A stretch of DNA of 48,553 bases from a bacterium (GCA_023664305.1 JAMPFT010000001.1:334956-383508); one strand, 5' to 3'; numbered from the stretch's first letter, positions 8,376 through 16,169 are shown. A program made the numbers and translations. Notes: generated by a model from the letters alone, not told the origin.

Positions 8376-10010
8376 TTAAATCAGCTCGTCCAACTGATTC
8401 GCAACACCTTCCATAAAAAAATACTCCTGATACACCGGATTGGCAAACCCGATTGTTTCCCTGTCCTCATAGACCAAAAGTCCCATGTCTACAGCCAGCT
8501 TCAGACACTGCCTGGTGTCCGGCAGTGAAAACCCGAAAGCATTCTTGCACTTTGCCATCTGCACCAAAGCGTCCCTCTCCGTCATTTGATCCTGCTGAAG
8601 AATTGCCAGCGCCTGCAGAAAAGAGGGAAGGTACTCAATATTTTCATCCTTCTTTTCCATCTGCTCCCTCTCCATCAGATATTCAATATAATCGTTTGTG
8701 ATATCTACCGGCAGTTCGTGCCTGTAAACCGCTACGCGCAGCAGCTGTTTCAGTTTCAGAGGAGTATTCATCGCCTCAAAATATCCGGGCTCCGTCTCCA
8801 TTTTCCGCAAAATCATCTGCCTGCACTCCGGATCCTGACAGTTTGTCTCAAAATACTTTTTTCTGTCTTCCATAGTCATAGGGTACAGATACAGCTTTTT
8901 TGCCGGGTACAGGGTAGGAATACCGGCTCTGGAGATTGCTCTGTCCGTCAGGAAAATCCGGCTTTTCGGAAAAGTCCGATACAGATAATCCAACTCCTTC
9001 GCCACATTCCGTTTCAGAGATGTATCCAGGATTTCATTGTAACCGTCCAGCAAAAGGCATAACTCTCCGCTCGCGAGGAAGTCCTCTGCAAGTTCCTCCC
9101 GGATATTCATCAACGAAGCAATTCTCCCCTTCAGAATAGCATCCCCGTCCGCCAGACTGCCAAGCTCAATATAAACCGGCAGCGGCGTTGTCTTCTTCCC
9201 CTTATACCGAGACGCCAGAACATACTCTATCCGCTGCAGCGCCGTACTCTTTCCGGTTCCCGCTTCCCCCAGAAGCTTTACACAGTTCAACTCTTCCCGC
9301 GCCAGCAGTTTTTCGACAGAATACCCCTTGTCGCTGGAGCCTTCTTCTACCCAATGTACATCCACATAACCAAAGCCGTGCTCCTCTTCTCTCCGATACC
9401 GCTCTAAAATTCGCGCCGCGAAAATCTTCCCGTCAAAGCTGTCCCTGCGCTGTTTTTTCCTGTATTCCTGCCGCAGCACCTCCACATTTCTAAGACACAG
9501 ATCCAGCTTTACCACCAGGGTGGAAATAATCATATTTTGCAGATTCCCTGCAGACAGGTCTACCGTCAGATCATGAATCAGAGAATTGCGGAACTGATAA
9601 ACGCGCAGATAATGATCGATATAGTTCTCGTCTCCCCTGTAGAGATCCGGATTATCCTTGGTCTTCACCCGATCCGGCAGCACATGAAACGCTTCCCGGT
9701 ACATATTTGCAAGCATCCATTCACGGTTCGACGGGGTCAGCGGCTGCGGGTAACCCTTCATCAGATCGGGATCCACAATTTCACAGAGACTCTTCATAAA
9801 ACGCTCGATATCCGAAAAATTACGGATACGCTGAGGCTTTTCCAGATCGGAGGCCTCCGCCATCTCTGTAATCGCCTTCTCCTCACTGATGATATTTTCA
9901 TCTATATCCAAAAAAAGATTCAGGGCCTGTACGGCGGCATCTATCGCTTCTCTTCTGAAGCTGCCGGATACCGTATGAATCACCCACGCGCTCACTTCAT
10001 CTCTCAACAT
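8376..10010 (-). CDS. NACHT-domain NTPase with N-terminal HEPN-like domain
   Basis: This 544-residue STAND-class P-loop NTPase has a NACHT core: Walker A GEAGTGKST (248-256), Walker B ending in LCLLLDGYNEI (317-327), a sensor strand FLTDRA, and a C-terminal winged-helix motif FANPVYQEYFF typical of NACHT proteins. The helical N-terminal region contains RNSLIH (141-146), an exact RNxxxH motif of the kind that forms the active site of HEPN ribonucleases. NACHT proteins with nuclease N-termini act in bacterial anti-phage defence, where sensing triggers oligomerisation and effector release. No obvious ligand-binding repeat follows the NACHT module, so sensing may be done by neighbours such as the 1011-residue protein (inference). 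The start is fixed by GGAGG nine bases before the ATG. It lies 48 bases after the VWA gene. Confidence 0.88.
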   Translation of the reverse strand: MLRDEVSAWVIHTVSGSFRREAIDAAVQALNLFLDIDENIISEEKAITEMAEASDLEKPQRIRNFSDIERFMKSLCEIVDPDLMKGYPQPLTPSNREWMLANMYREAFHVLPDRVKTKDNPDLYRGDENYIDHYLRVYQFRNSLIHDLTVDLSAGNLQNMIISTLVVKLDLCLRNVEVLRQEYRKKQRRDSFDGKIFAARILERYRREEEHGFGYVDVHWVEEGSSDKGYSVEKLLAREELNCVKLLGEAGTGKSTALQRIEYVLASRYKGKKTTPLPVYIELGSLADGDAILKGRIASLMNIREELAEDFLASGELCLLLDGYNEILDTSLKRNVAKELDYLYRTFPKSRIFLTDRAISRAGIPTLYPAKKLYLYPMTMEDRKKYFETNCQDPECRQMILRKMETEPGYFEAMNTPLKLKQLLRVAVYRHELPVDITNDYIEYLMEREQMEKKDENIEYLPSFLQALAILQQDQMTERDALVQMAKCKNAFGFSLPDTRQCLKLAVDMGLLVYEDRETIGFANPVYQEYFFMEGVANQLDELI

Positions 10011-10058
10011 ACTGTTTTCCTCCGATTGTCTATTTGCGCCCTTTCGGAGCGCCCTGTA

Positions 10059-11840
10059 CTACTCCATATAAAACACCGGCCCCTTCGGCGGAAAGGGCAG
10101 ACTTTTCCCCTTCGGAACCAAAAAAGCATGATCCCTGCCAAAGAGGTTCAGCCGGTCACACTCGCAGTCGGTGATAACGAGCAGCGGGGCTTCCTTCGGA
10201 AAGTCCTGCGCCCGCTCCAACAGCTCCACCCCCGGCTGAAGCACTGTGCCGCCCCGCCCCCGCACCCGGACGCTTCCGGCAATGTCCGCCGCCTCCATAT
10301 ATCCCTGATCATAGGGGGAGGCATCGCAGAACACCACCCTCACCCGGTTCACATCCCGGGCGGCGCTGTAGCTTGCAATGGCTCCCAGCGCCGCAGCCAG
10401 GAGCCCCCGATCCATGGAACCGGAGGTATCCAGCAGCACGCCGAAGGTACGCCCTTCCTGGGCGTCCTCCTCATACCGGTAAGAGGGTCTTGGGATATCC
10501 GGCGTGGCCGACTGCCTGCGGCTGAGCCTGGCGTAGGTCCGCCGCTTTTCCAGAGGCTCGAACCTTTCGTCGAACCACCGGGCAAGCTTCACGTCCCAGG
10601 GAATAGGCGGCTGGGACAACGCACGGATCTCCTCCACCAGCCCGGCGGGAAGATAGCCCCTGTCGTGAACCTGATGGAAATCCAGTCCCCTCTGAATGGC
10701 AGAACGGCACCAGTTATCCAAATCCACGAAATCTCTGGAATCCTGCCAGTCCGGCGGGCCAAAAAGGATATCGTGCTTCAGCATGCGCCTGTATTTCCGC
10801 AGATTGGCCGCCAGAAGATCATAGACACTCTCCGCCGACAGCCCCGCAAGCTCCGGATCGTAGAGCAGCCCCTCGGGCATCGTCCCCACCTCCATGTCCC
10901 GCAGCCACTGATTGATCACATAGTCGCAGGCCGTGTTCCACAGCTCCGGATCCCGCTTGCCCAGCCGCGCCTCATGGCACAGGGCGGCATGAAGGTACTC
11001 ATGGGCCAGCACGAACCGCCATTCCTGCTCCGTCAGGCGGGCGTTGGGGTTTACATAGATTTCCTGCATCCGCATGGAAATAGCCGCAACAGAGATATCC
11101 ATCCGCTGCGCTGCCAGCGGATCCTCCACCAGCCGGAAACCGGAAGCCACGCCTCCCAGCAGCGGATAGGAAGCTAAAAACCACTCTCTGGCGCGCTGAA
11201 TGGGACCCCTTTTCCGGTATTCCCCGGGTTCGGTATTGACGCCGCCCGCATAGTCAACCGCAGTCCGCAGGGCATCCCGCAGGCTCTCGGCAAAAAGCTG
11301 CCGCCAATCCGTGGGGCCGCCCCACCAGTGCCACGATCTCCCCTCTCCCTTCCAATACATGTCAGCCCGGCCGCCGCTCATAGTGGAAAATTGAAAATAC
11401 GCCGGATCCTTGTGTTCCTTTAACCAGTAATAAAGCTGCTCCTCCTCCCGGACGGCGGAGGGCAGCGCGGCAGACAGCTCCCCCGGAACTGTCCCTATGT
11501 GGAAATCCGCCAGATATCTTGCCGTCACGCAGTCGCAGGCAGCATTCCAAAGCGGATCCTTATCCCGATCCTCCCGGATGTGACCAAGCCCCAGATGAAG
11601 CAAACAGTGCGCCAAAACATAAGCCCACTCCCCCGGGGCTGCCCGTCTGTGGCTGTTGGCATAAATATCCCCTTCCGACGTGACCCACGCCCAGTCTTCC
11701 TTTGCCATGGGATAACCGTCGTCAAAATGAAGATGCGCCCGCTCCAGCAAAGGACTCAGTATGGCGTTCCGCTTCACCAGAGCATATCCGGCCCGAAAAG
11801 CTTCCGCCGCGGGATTTGGTTCTTTTGACTTTGCACTCAT
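10059..11840 (-). CDS. VWA-like protein with duplicated zincin-type metallopeptidase domain (DUF2201-like)
   Basis: The 593-residue protein has two copies of a putative metallopeptidase domain followed by a C-terminal von Willebrand factor A domain. Copy 1 has HCLLHLGLGH at 78-87, in which the catalytic Glu of HExxH is replaced by Cys. Copy 2 has HEYLHAALCHE at 280-290, an intact HExxH. Both are followed by the same N(A/T)ACD motif. The VWA domain has the MIDAS motif DTSGSM (471-476), a later GGT and an ITDCE strand, so it probably binds a metal ion and a partner protein. VWA proteins of this type work with MoxR AAA+ ATPases in metal-dependent remodelling complexes. The gene overlaps the MoxR gene by 4 bases (ATGA), implying translational coupling; there is no strong ribosome site of its own. 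The protein is predicted cytoplasmic. Confidence 0.88.
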   Translation of the reverse strand: MSAKSKEPNPAAEAFRAGYALVKRNAILSPLLERAHLHFDDGYPMAKEDWAWVTSEGDIYANSHRRAAPGEWAYVLAHCLLHLGLGHIREDRDKDPLWNAACDCVTARYLADFHIGTVPGELSAALPSAVREEEQLYYWLKEHKDPAYFQFSTMSGGRADMYWKGEGRSWHWWGGPTDWRQLFAESLRDALRTAVDYAGGVNTEPGEYRKRGPIQRAREWFLASYPLLGGVASGFRLVEDPLAAQRMDISVAAISMRMQEIYVNPNARLTEQEWRFVLAHEYLHAALCHEARLGKRDPELWNTACDYVINQWLRDMEVGTMPEGLLYDPELAGLSAESVYDLLAANLRKYRRMLKHDILFGPPDWQDSRDFVDLDNWCRSAIQRGLDFHQVHDRGYLPAGLVEEIRALSQPPIPWDVKLARWFDERFEPLEKRRTYARLSRRQSATPDIPRPSYRYEEDAQEGRTFGVLLDTSGSMDRGLLAAALGAIASYSAARDVNRVRVVFCDASPYDQGYMEAADIAGSVRVRGRGGTVLQPGVELLERAQDFPKEAPLLVITDCECDRLNLFGRDHAFLVPKGKSLPFPPKGPVFYME

Positions 11841-12895
11841 CCGTTTCGTTTGTCGGCCAACCTGGGCAGATCCCGGAACAACTCCACCACAAACCAGTCC
11901 GGCAGCTCCTTTCCGTCCTCCGGAGTCACCGCCATCCGGGCAATCTCCAGACTTAAATCCGCCAGCTCAGTGATGCGATCCTTCGCCCGGAGGACAAGTG
12001 TGCGGCTGTCTGCACTAAGCTTTGCCCGCTCCGGAGGCAGCTCCTTCACCAGACGAGCGCGGAGGGATTGCGCCAGAAAATAGAGCACATCCCGCTCCTC
12101 CGGCTTATCCGGCCAGGGCTGCTCCCCGGACAGAATCTTGTCCAAGGCATACTGGCTGCGCACCTGCCGTATATAAGCCAGAAACTGAGTGGCATGATGG
12201 GAACTTAAACACCCCGCTGCCAGGATCCGCAGCGTCTCCTCCTCAATGTCCGGGCCATAGCTGTGGATGGCATCGCTCAGCATATGCCAGGAACGGGGCG
12301 TGGAAAACGGCTCCTCGCTCTTGGGAGGCTTTGCCCACAGATGATCCGGCCTGCTGGAAATATAGTCATAGACATAAGGATGGATACCTTTTTCAGCCGC
12401 CCATTCCAGCCACAGACGCGGGCTGGCTGTCAGCTCCACATGAAACATCCGGTTCACCAGCGCCGAGGACATGGGTCTGGTGATGGCATTGTCCTGCGCC
12501 CGGTTGCCTGCGCCCACCACGATGGAACCCTCCGGCAGGCAGTACTCGCCGATCCGCCGCTCATGGATGAGGGAGTAAAAAGCCTTCTGCACCTCTGAGG
12601 TACAGGCGTTCAGCTCATCCAGAAAGAGGACATAAGGCTCCTGACGCGCAATCGTCCTGGGCGGGCAGAATACGCTGTAGCCGTCCCTGATCTGGGGAAC
12701 GCCGATGATGTCCTCCGGAGCCAGCTGGCTGCCCAGAAGGGAGACGCAGGCCAGCCCCAGGCTGTCCGCAAACTCTTGGACGATAGCGGATTTTCCGATG
12801 CCCGGCGCTCCCCAGATGAATACCGGGCGGATAAGCCCTACGTTCAGCAGGATATCCAATAACTGTTTATGGTTTACGGTAGTAGTAAGATTCAT
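11837..12895 (-). CDS. MoxR-family AAA+ ATPase
   Basis: This is a MoxR/AAA_5-type ATPase of 352 residues, with Walker A GAPGIGKS (29-36), Walker B VLFLDELN (89-96), a sensor 1 region VVGAGN and an arginine-rich segment SALVNRMFHVEL. MoxR proteins act as chaperone-like unfoldases for partner VWA proteins, and the next gene, overlapping by 4 bases, encodes exactly such a partner. A TTG at 12928 would lengthen the protein by 11 residues, but I chose the ATG at 12895, which has GGAG 12 bases upstream, a longish spacing. It is the first gene of the four-gene operon and lies about 85 bases after a good sigma-A promoter. Confidence 0.88.
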   Translation of the reverse strand: MNLTTTVNHKQLLDILLNVGLIRPVFIWGAPGIGKSAIVQEFADSLGLACVSLLGSQLAPEDIIGVPQIRDGYSVFCPPRTIARQEPYVLFLDELNACTSEVQKAFYSLIHERRIGEYCLPEGSIVVGAGNRAQDNAITRPMSSALVNRMFHVELTASPRLWLEWAAEKGIHPYVYDYISSRPDHLWAKPPKSEEPFSTPRSWHMLSDAIHSYGPDIEEETLRILAAGCLSSHHATQFLAYIRQVRSQYALDKILSGEQPWPDKPEERDVLYFLAQSLRARLVKELPPERAKLSADSRTLVLRAKDRITELADLSLEIARMAVTPEDGKELPDWFVVELFRDLPRLADKRNG

Positions 12896-12987
12896 AAGAT
12901 GTATTTTCTCCGTACAGTTTTTTCTCAAGCAGACGGCTCGTTGTATTGAATTATATTATCAAGAGTTGCAGCCTTCTACCAGTTTAA

Positions 12988-13016
12988 ATTATATCAGAAA
13001 AAGGCTGGCTGTACAA
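12988..13016 (-). promoter_or_regulatory. Promoter of the MoxR-VWA-NACHT operon
   Basis: TTGTAC (13016-13011), a 17-base spacer and a perfect TATAAT (12993-12988) on the minus strand. The start point would be near 12981. No strong operator is evident beside it. The interval 12896-13121 otherwise holds no gene. Confidence 0.7.
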
Positions 13017-13121
13017 TCAGAGCAAAGCCAAAGTATAAATCAAATCATGATTTTCCGACAGCAAACCGCCAAAATAATCCCTACTGTCCCTGCTACCTCT
13101 CCCGCCTTTTCAAATACCTCT

Positions 13122-14428
13122 TCAGCAAAAATACGGAAACGAGTATATATTATCGTCAAATCCCACATTCCCGGCTGAAAATTTCATGCCATATTGAATA
13201 TCCGGATACCTGTCGCTACCGATCAACGTCCGCAGCGATTTTGCCGTTCCTTTCCTGGCCTTCACCTCAACAGGCAGAAGGTTTTTCTGTGTCCGGACAA
13301 AGAAATCCTCTTCCAGCGTAGAATCCTCCCGTTTGTAGTAATTCAATCCGTACCCGCACTTCGCCAGAGCCTCTCCGACAATATTTTCATACAAAGCGCC
13401 CTTATATACGTCAAGGTTCTTGTTCGCCCGCAGATCCTCCTGCGCCTCCTCGTCCAGCATGGCAACAAAAAGGCCGGTGTCAAAGAAATACAGCTTATAC
13501 TTTGTATCATCATAATTTCCCTTCAGCGGAAGCTCGGGAAAACTCAGGCAATAACAAATACGGATGAGTCCCGCGTCCCTCATCCATTCAATGCAGCCCC
13601 GATAATCCTTAAATCTTGCGCCCTTTGCCACCTTTGAAATCTGAAACTTTTTGTTTTCCTTAGCCAACTGTATCGGAATCTGTTCGAACACATTCAAAAT
13701 CCTCGTCTGACCCATGCCGTCTGCGTATTTTCGGATATCTTCCCGGTAATCTTCCAGGAGCTGTCTCTGAATCTCCAGGGTTCCCTCAAAGGTACCTCTT
13801 CGGATATATTCCCTTACAACTGCAGGCATACCGCCCAAAATACAATAATCCAGAAACAGACTGCCAAACACTCTCATCTCCGTCTGATTAAAAGGCTCCT
13901 GATTTTCCATATGAAGCAGCATCTCCTCAATGGCTGCATCGCCATATCCTTTTGCCCACAGAAATTCTTCAAAATCAAGGGATGTCATCTCATAATCCGT
14001 TTTATAGCCTACGCTGTTGCTCTCAATCCTCTTATAATGGATACCTAAAAGGGAGCCGCTGCAGATCACGTCAAACCGCCCATCCGTCTTAAAAAATTTC
14101 AGTGCTGCGGCAATTTCCGGATATTCCTGCAGCTCGTCAAAAACAAGAATCGTTTTGCCCGATTCAAAACGTTTGGACAGGTCTATCCTTGAAATATTTC
14201 GTACAATATCCTCCACCCTGTACCCGTCCTCCGTTATGGATTTGTATTTAGGCTCCTCTATAAAGTTGATGTAAACGATGTGTTCATAATTTCCACTGGC
14301 AAACCGCATTATGGACTCTGTCTTACCAACCTGCCTTGCACCTTTTCAATCAGGGGCTTTCTGTCCGAATCTTCCTTCCATGATATAAGATACCGGTCAA
14401 TTTTCCGAGTTAAATAAACATCCGTCAT
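13122..14428 (-). pseudogene. Frameshifted AAA_14/DUF4143 ATPase
   Basis: The protein is an AAA_14-DUF4143 ATPase, a large accessory family of uncertain role often found in host-adapted bacteria. A start ATG at 14428 has AAGGAAGG upstream and reads MTDVYLTRKIDRYLISWK up to about position 14347. The frame then runs to a stop. One base over, the text continues with the Walker A motif KGARQVGKTES and the rest of the protein (Walker B ILVFDELQ, DUF4143 region, nuclease-like C-terminus with VEVKARKG). An in-frame TGA sits immediately before the K of Walker A, so a single-base deletion in or beside the A4 run (14343-14346 on the plus strand) explains everything. As it stands only an N-terminally truncated protein lacking Walker A could be made, for example from ATG at 14309. 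Sequencing error is possible but cannot be judged here. Confidence 0.8.
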
Positions 14429-14463
14429 ATTCACATTCCTTCCTTTCTAAAACTTCATCATGC

Positions 14464-14512
14464 AAAAAATGAGCGAATTTTTCAAGTATATATCAAAAAA
14501 ATGAGCGAATTT
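14464..14512. repeat. 17-bp direct repeat upstream of the DUF4143 pseudogene
   Basis: AAAAAATGAGCGAATTT occurs at 14464-14480 and 14496-14512. The second copy forms half of the terminator hairpin of the preceding XRE gene, so the first copy is a duplicated half-terminator lying in the leader of the ATPase pseudogene. Confidence 0.75.
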
Positions 14513-14523
14513 CCGCTCATTTT
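14495..14523 (-). terminator. Intrinsic terminator after the XRE gene
   Basis: On the minus strand AAAATGAGCG pairs with CGCTCATTTT (14523-14514 with 14507-14498) around a 6-base loop, and the stem runs into a stretch of T. It lies 11 bases past the stop of the XRE gene. Confidence 0.75.
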
Positions 14524-14533
14524 CACAAAATCT

Positions 14534-14860
14534 CTAATAACCTCCGCTTTGTCTGGGTGCCCGTTTCCCGGTAATCAGTTCCAAATCCTGCAGTTTCCGC
14601 CCAAATTCATCATCCTTCGCTATTAACGCCAGATCCTTATCCATTCCGTTTAAAGCATGTAATACTGCCGCATACATCCCAATTGCTACGGATGGCGAGC
14701 CCTTCTCTATGGACCAAAGAGTAGCCCGGCTTATGCCGGCACGCTCGGCAACTAACTCTGCGGATAATTTTCTGCGCAGTCTGGCCAGCTTGATCTGCTC
14801 TCCCGTTTGCTCCAGAATTTTTTCTGTCTGCGGCATAATGACGGTTGTTCTTTTGCTCAT
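14534..14860 (-). CDS. XRE-family helix-turn-helix regulator, antitoxin-like
   Basis: This 108-residue protein has a single XRE helix-turn-helix (about 25-80: IKLARLRRKLSAELVAERAGISRATLWSIEKG) and a short C-terminal tail. The layout, with a helix around GMDKDLALIAKDDEFGRKLQDLELI after the HTH, is like the HipB-type antitoxins that precede hipA. No hipA-like gene follows; the next gene is the damaged DUF4143 ATPase. It may be an orphan left by loss of its toxin (inference). The ATG at 14860 has AAGGTAG six bases upstream and is preferred over an earlier start that would add 33 atypical residues. Confidence 0.75.
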   Translation of the reverse strand: MSKRTTVIMPQTEKILEQTGEQIKLARLRRKLSAELVAERAGISRATLWSIEKGSPSVAIGMYAAVLHALNGMDKDLALIAKDDEFGRKLQDLELITGKRAPRQSGGY

Positions 14861-14982
14861 AGTGTCTACCTTTTTTAGTTCTTGATGTAAAAGCAGAAAA
14901 CAAACACAAGAAAAAGCAAAAGACTTCGGTGAATGCCGGAGCCTTTTTGCATTTATCAATATTTAACGAAACGTCTTAAAGC

Positions 14983-15645
14983 TCATCTTTCCACAAATCT
15001 CCCCAAAAACACAAACCTCGCATTATCGGATTCATAGCTGCAGGTGGATAATGTCAGAACCCTGTCCGTGACTGCGGGGACAATGCTACTTGAGAAGCAT
15101 GAGCGTCCCCTAACTTCACTGAGCCATGCTCTATAGTCTGAGTCTGACAGAAAGGCGATTTCCCACGCCTCATCCTCCATACCGGCCACATATCCGGCAA
15201 AAACCTCTATTTCAAAATTCCCCTCCGGCGTCAGAAACAATATGATCGAATGCGCGTCATAATACTCCTGTTTCTTATATTGGGAAATTCCCGTAAACAT
15301 GGTACCGTTTTTTAAGTAATGACCATATACAATGCTGTTTCGGTCTGAGAAATCCGCTTGGTTTCTGCTGTCCAGAAAAATACAGCCGGCTTTATTCTTC
15401 TCTCCGGTGAACAAATGATCCAGATAATAGATATTGTCCTCCCCCTGCATCACAGGATAGCTGATTTCCGTTCCCTCTATGTAAATCCATCCCACCAGAT
15501 CCGGATTGATTTCCTGCAATACCGTAAAATCCACCTCCGGCCATTCGCGTGCATCCTCTGCTTCCCCGTACTCAGACGGAACTGTCGGTTCCTCCCGGCC
15601 GTCCCCGGGCGCTTCAGATATGATTTGCTGTCTCGTAAACAGCAT
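14983..15645 (-). CDS. Class B sortase lacking a membrane anchor (probably truncated)
   Basis: Sortases are cell-surface transpeptidases that attach proteins to peptidoglycan or build pili. This 220-residue protein has the class B order and catalytic triad: His109 in VYGHYLKNGTMF, Cys202 in TLSTCSYE and Arg210 in ARFVFLGR. Sortase B normally begins with a membrane anchor; here the frame starts MLFTRQQII with no hydrophobic segment, and an in-frame stop lies six codons upstream. The 5' end has therefore probably been lost, and the N-terminus now overlaps a 35-codon ORF with a far better ribosome site. GAGG 10 bases upstream could still allow translation. No LPXTG-type or NPQTN-type substrate gene is adjacent. 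The catalytic domain looks intact, but export is doubtful. Confidence 0.8.
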   Translation of the reverse strand: MLFTRQQIISEAPGDGREEPTVPSEYGEAEDAREWPEVDFTVLQEINPDLVGWIYIEGTEISYPVMQGEDNIYYLDHLFTGEKNKAGCIFLDSRNQADFSDRNSIVYGHYLKNGTMFTGISQYKKQEYYDAHSIILFLTPEGNFEIEVFAGYVAGMEDEAWEIAFLSDSDYRAWLSEVRGRSCFSSSIVPAVTDRVLTLSTCSYESDNARFVFLGRFVER

Positions 15646-15721
15646 ACCCGTGTTTCCTCTTCAATGCATTTTCCGATTTCCCCAGCTTTTGCAGGTAATC
15701 GGCAAATTTATCCTGCATCAT
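15614..15721 (-). pseudogene. 35-codon ORF with strong RBS, possible integrase N-terminal remnant
   Basis: An excellent AGGAGGTGG precedes ATGATG at 15721-15716. The frame encodes 35 residues, beginning MMQDKFADYLQKLGKSENA, and stops at 15614 inside the sortase frame. The pattern DYLQ..GKSEN resembles the N-terminal SAM-like domain of tyrosine recombinases, which is suggestive only. I read it as the start of a deleted gene whose ribosome site survives at a deletion junction with the sortase. It may equally be a short leader peptide. Confidence 0.4.
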
Positions 15722-15782
15722 GTTATCCACCTCCTGCTCTGATTACACGGATAGGACGGCAAATATACAACAACTGTTGTAG

Positions 15783-15833
15783 TTGTGTTTAACTCATTTT
15801 CCGGCGTCTTCCATGTGATTGTGTTTAACTCAT
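15783..15833. repeat. 15-bp direct repeat, two copies
   Basis: TTGTGTTTAACTCAT occurs at 15783-15797 and 15819-15833, a 36-base period. On the minus strand each copy begins ATGAG, like the other repeats in this island. Confidence 0.6.
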
Positions 15834-15970
15834 AAGCATTTGAACTCACATAACCTCCCGTAAGTTCAATATAATTGGCATTATATTGAGCCCGAAAGGA
15901 TCTGCAGTTTTTCAAAATTTCCTGATAAACAATTTTTCCCATGCCCTTGATATGATTCCGGATTATGAAT

Positions 15971-16050
15971 ATAATAAAATCTAAAGGACAGATTTTATTA
16001 TCCAAGTTCTATAATAAAATCTGAAGGGCAGATTTTATTATCCACGTTTT
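15971..16050. repeat. Two tandem 40-bp palindromic units
   Basis: Units 15971-16010 and 16011-16050 are nearly identical. In each, the arm ATAATAAAATCT is followed after a short GA-rich loop by AGATTTTATTAT; in the second unit the arms are 13 bases and perfect, including the flanking G/C pair. They could form hairpins or bind a dimeric protein. There is no GC-rich stem, so they are not ordinary terminators. Confidence 0.85.
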
Positions 16051-16117
16051 CTACAAGAATCTGTTCCTGTTTCAGTTTACTTCTGCTAAAAGGCAAGTTG
16101 TCCTTACCGCCTTGAAT

Positions 16118-16169
16118 CAGGTGACTGAGCAGGTGACTGAGCGATATAATCTAAAACTGAGGTGACTGA
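16118..16169 (+). repeat. 12-bp repeat CAGGTGACTGAG, two tandem copies plus a third
   Basis: CAGGTGACTGAG lies at 16118-16129 and 16130-16141; AGGTGACTGA recurs at 16160-16169. The third copy supplies the AGGTG ribosome site of the gene at 16172. In one frame the tandem copies encode QVTEQVTE. Confidence 0.8.

Noticed and set aside
9537-11177. A 546-codon open frame on the plus strand across the NACHT and VWA genes
   Set aside because: It crosses two clear genes on the opposite strand, lacks any recognisable domain and follows from the GC-rich codon bias of the true frames.
15718-16005. A 95-codon minus-strand frame in the repeat-rich stretch
   Set aside because: It is composed of repeat sequence, has no recognisable domain, and overlaps the better-supported 35-codon frame only in its last codons.
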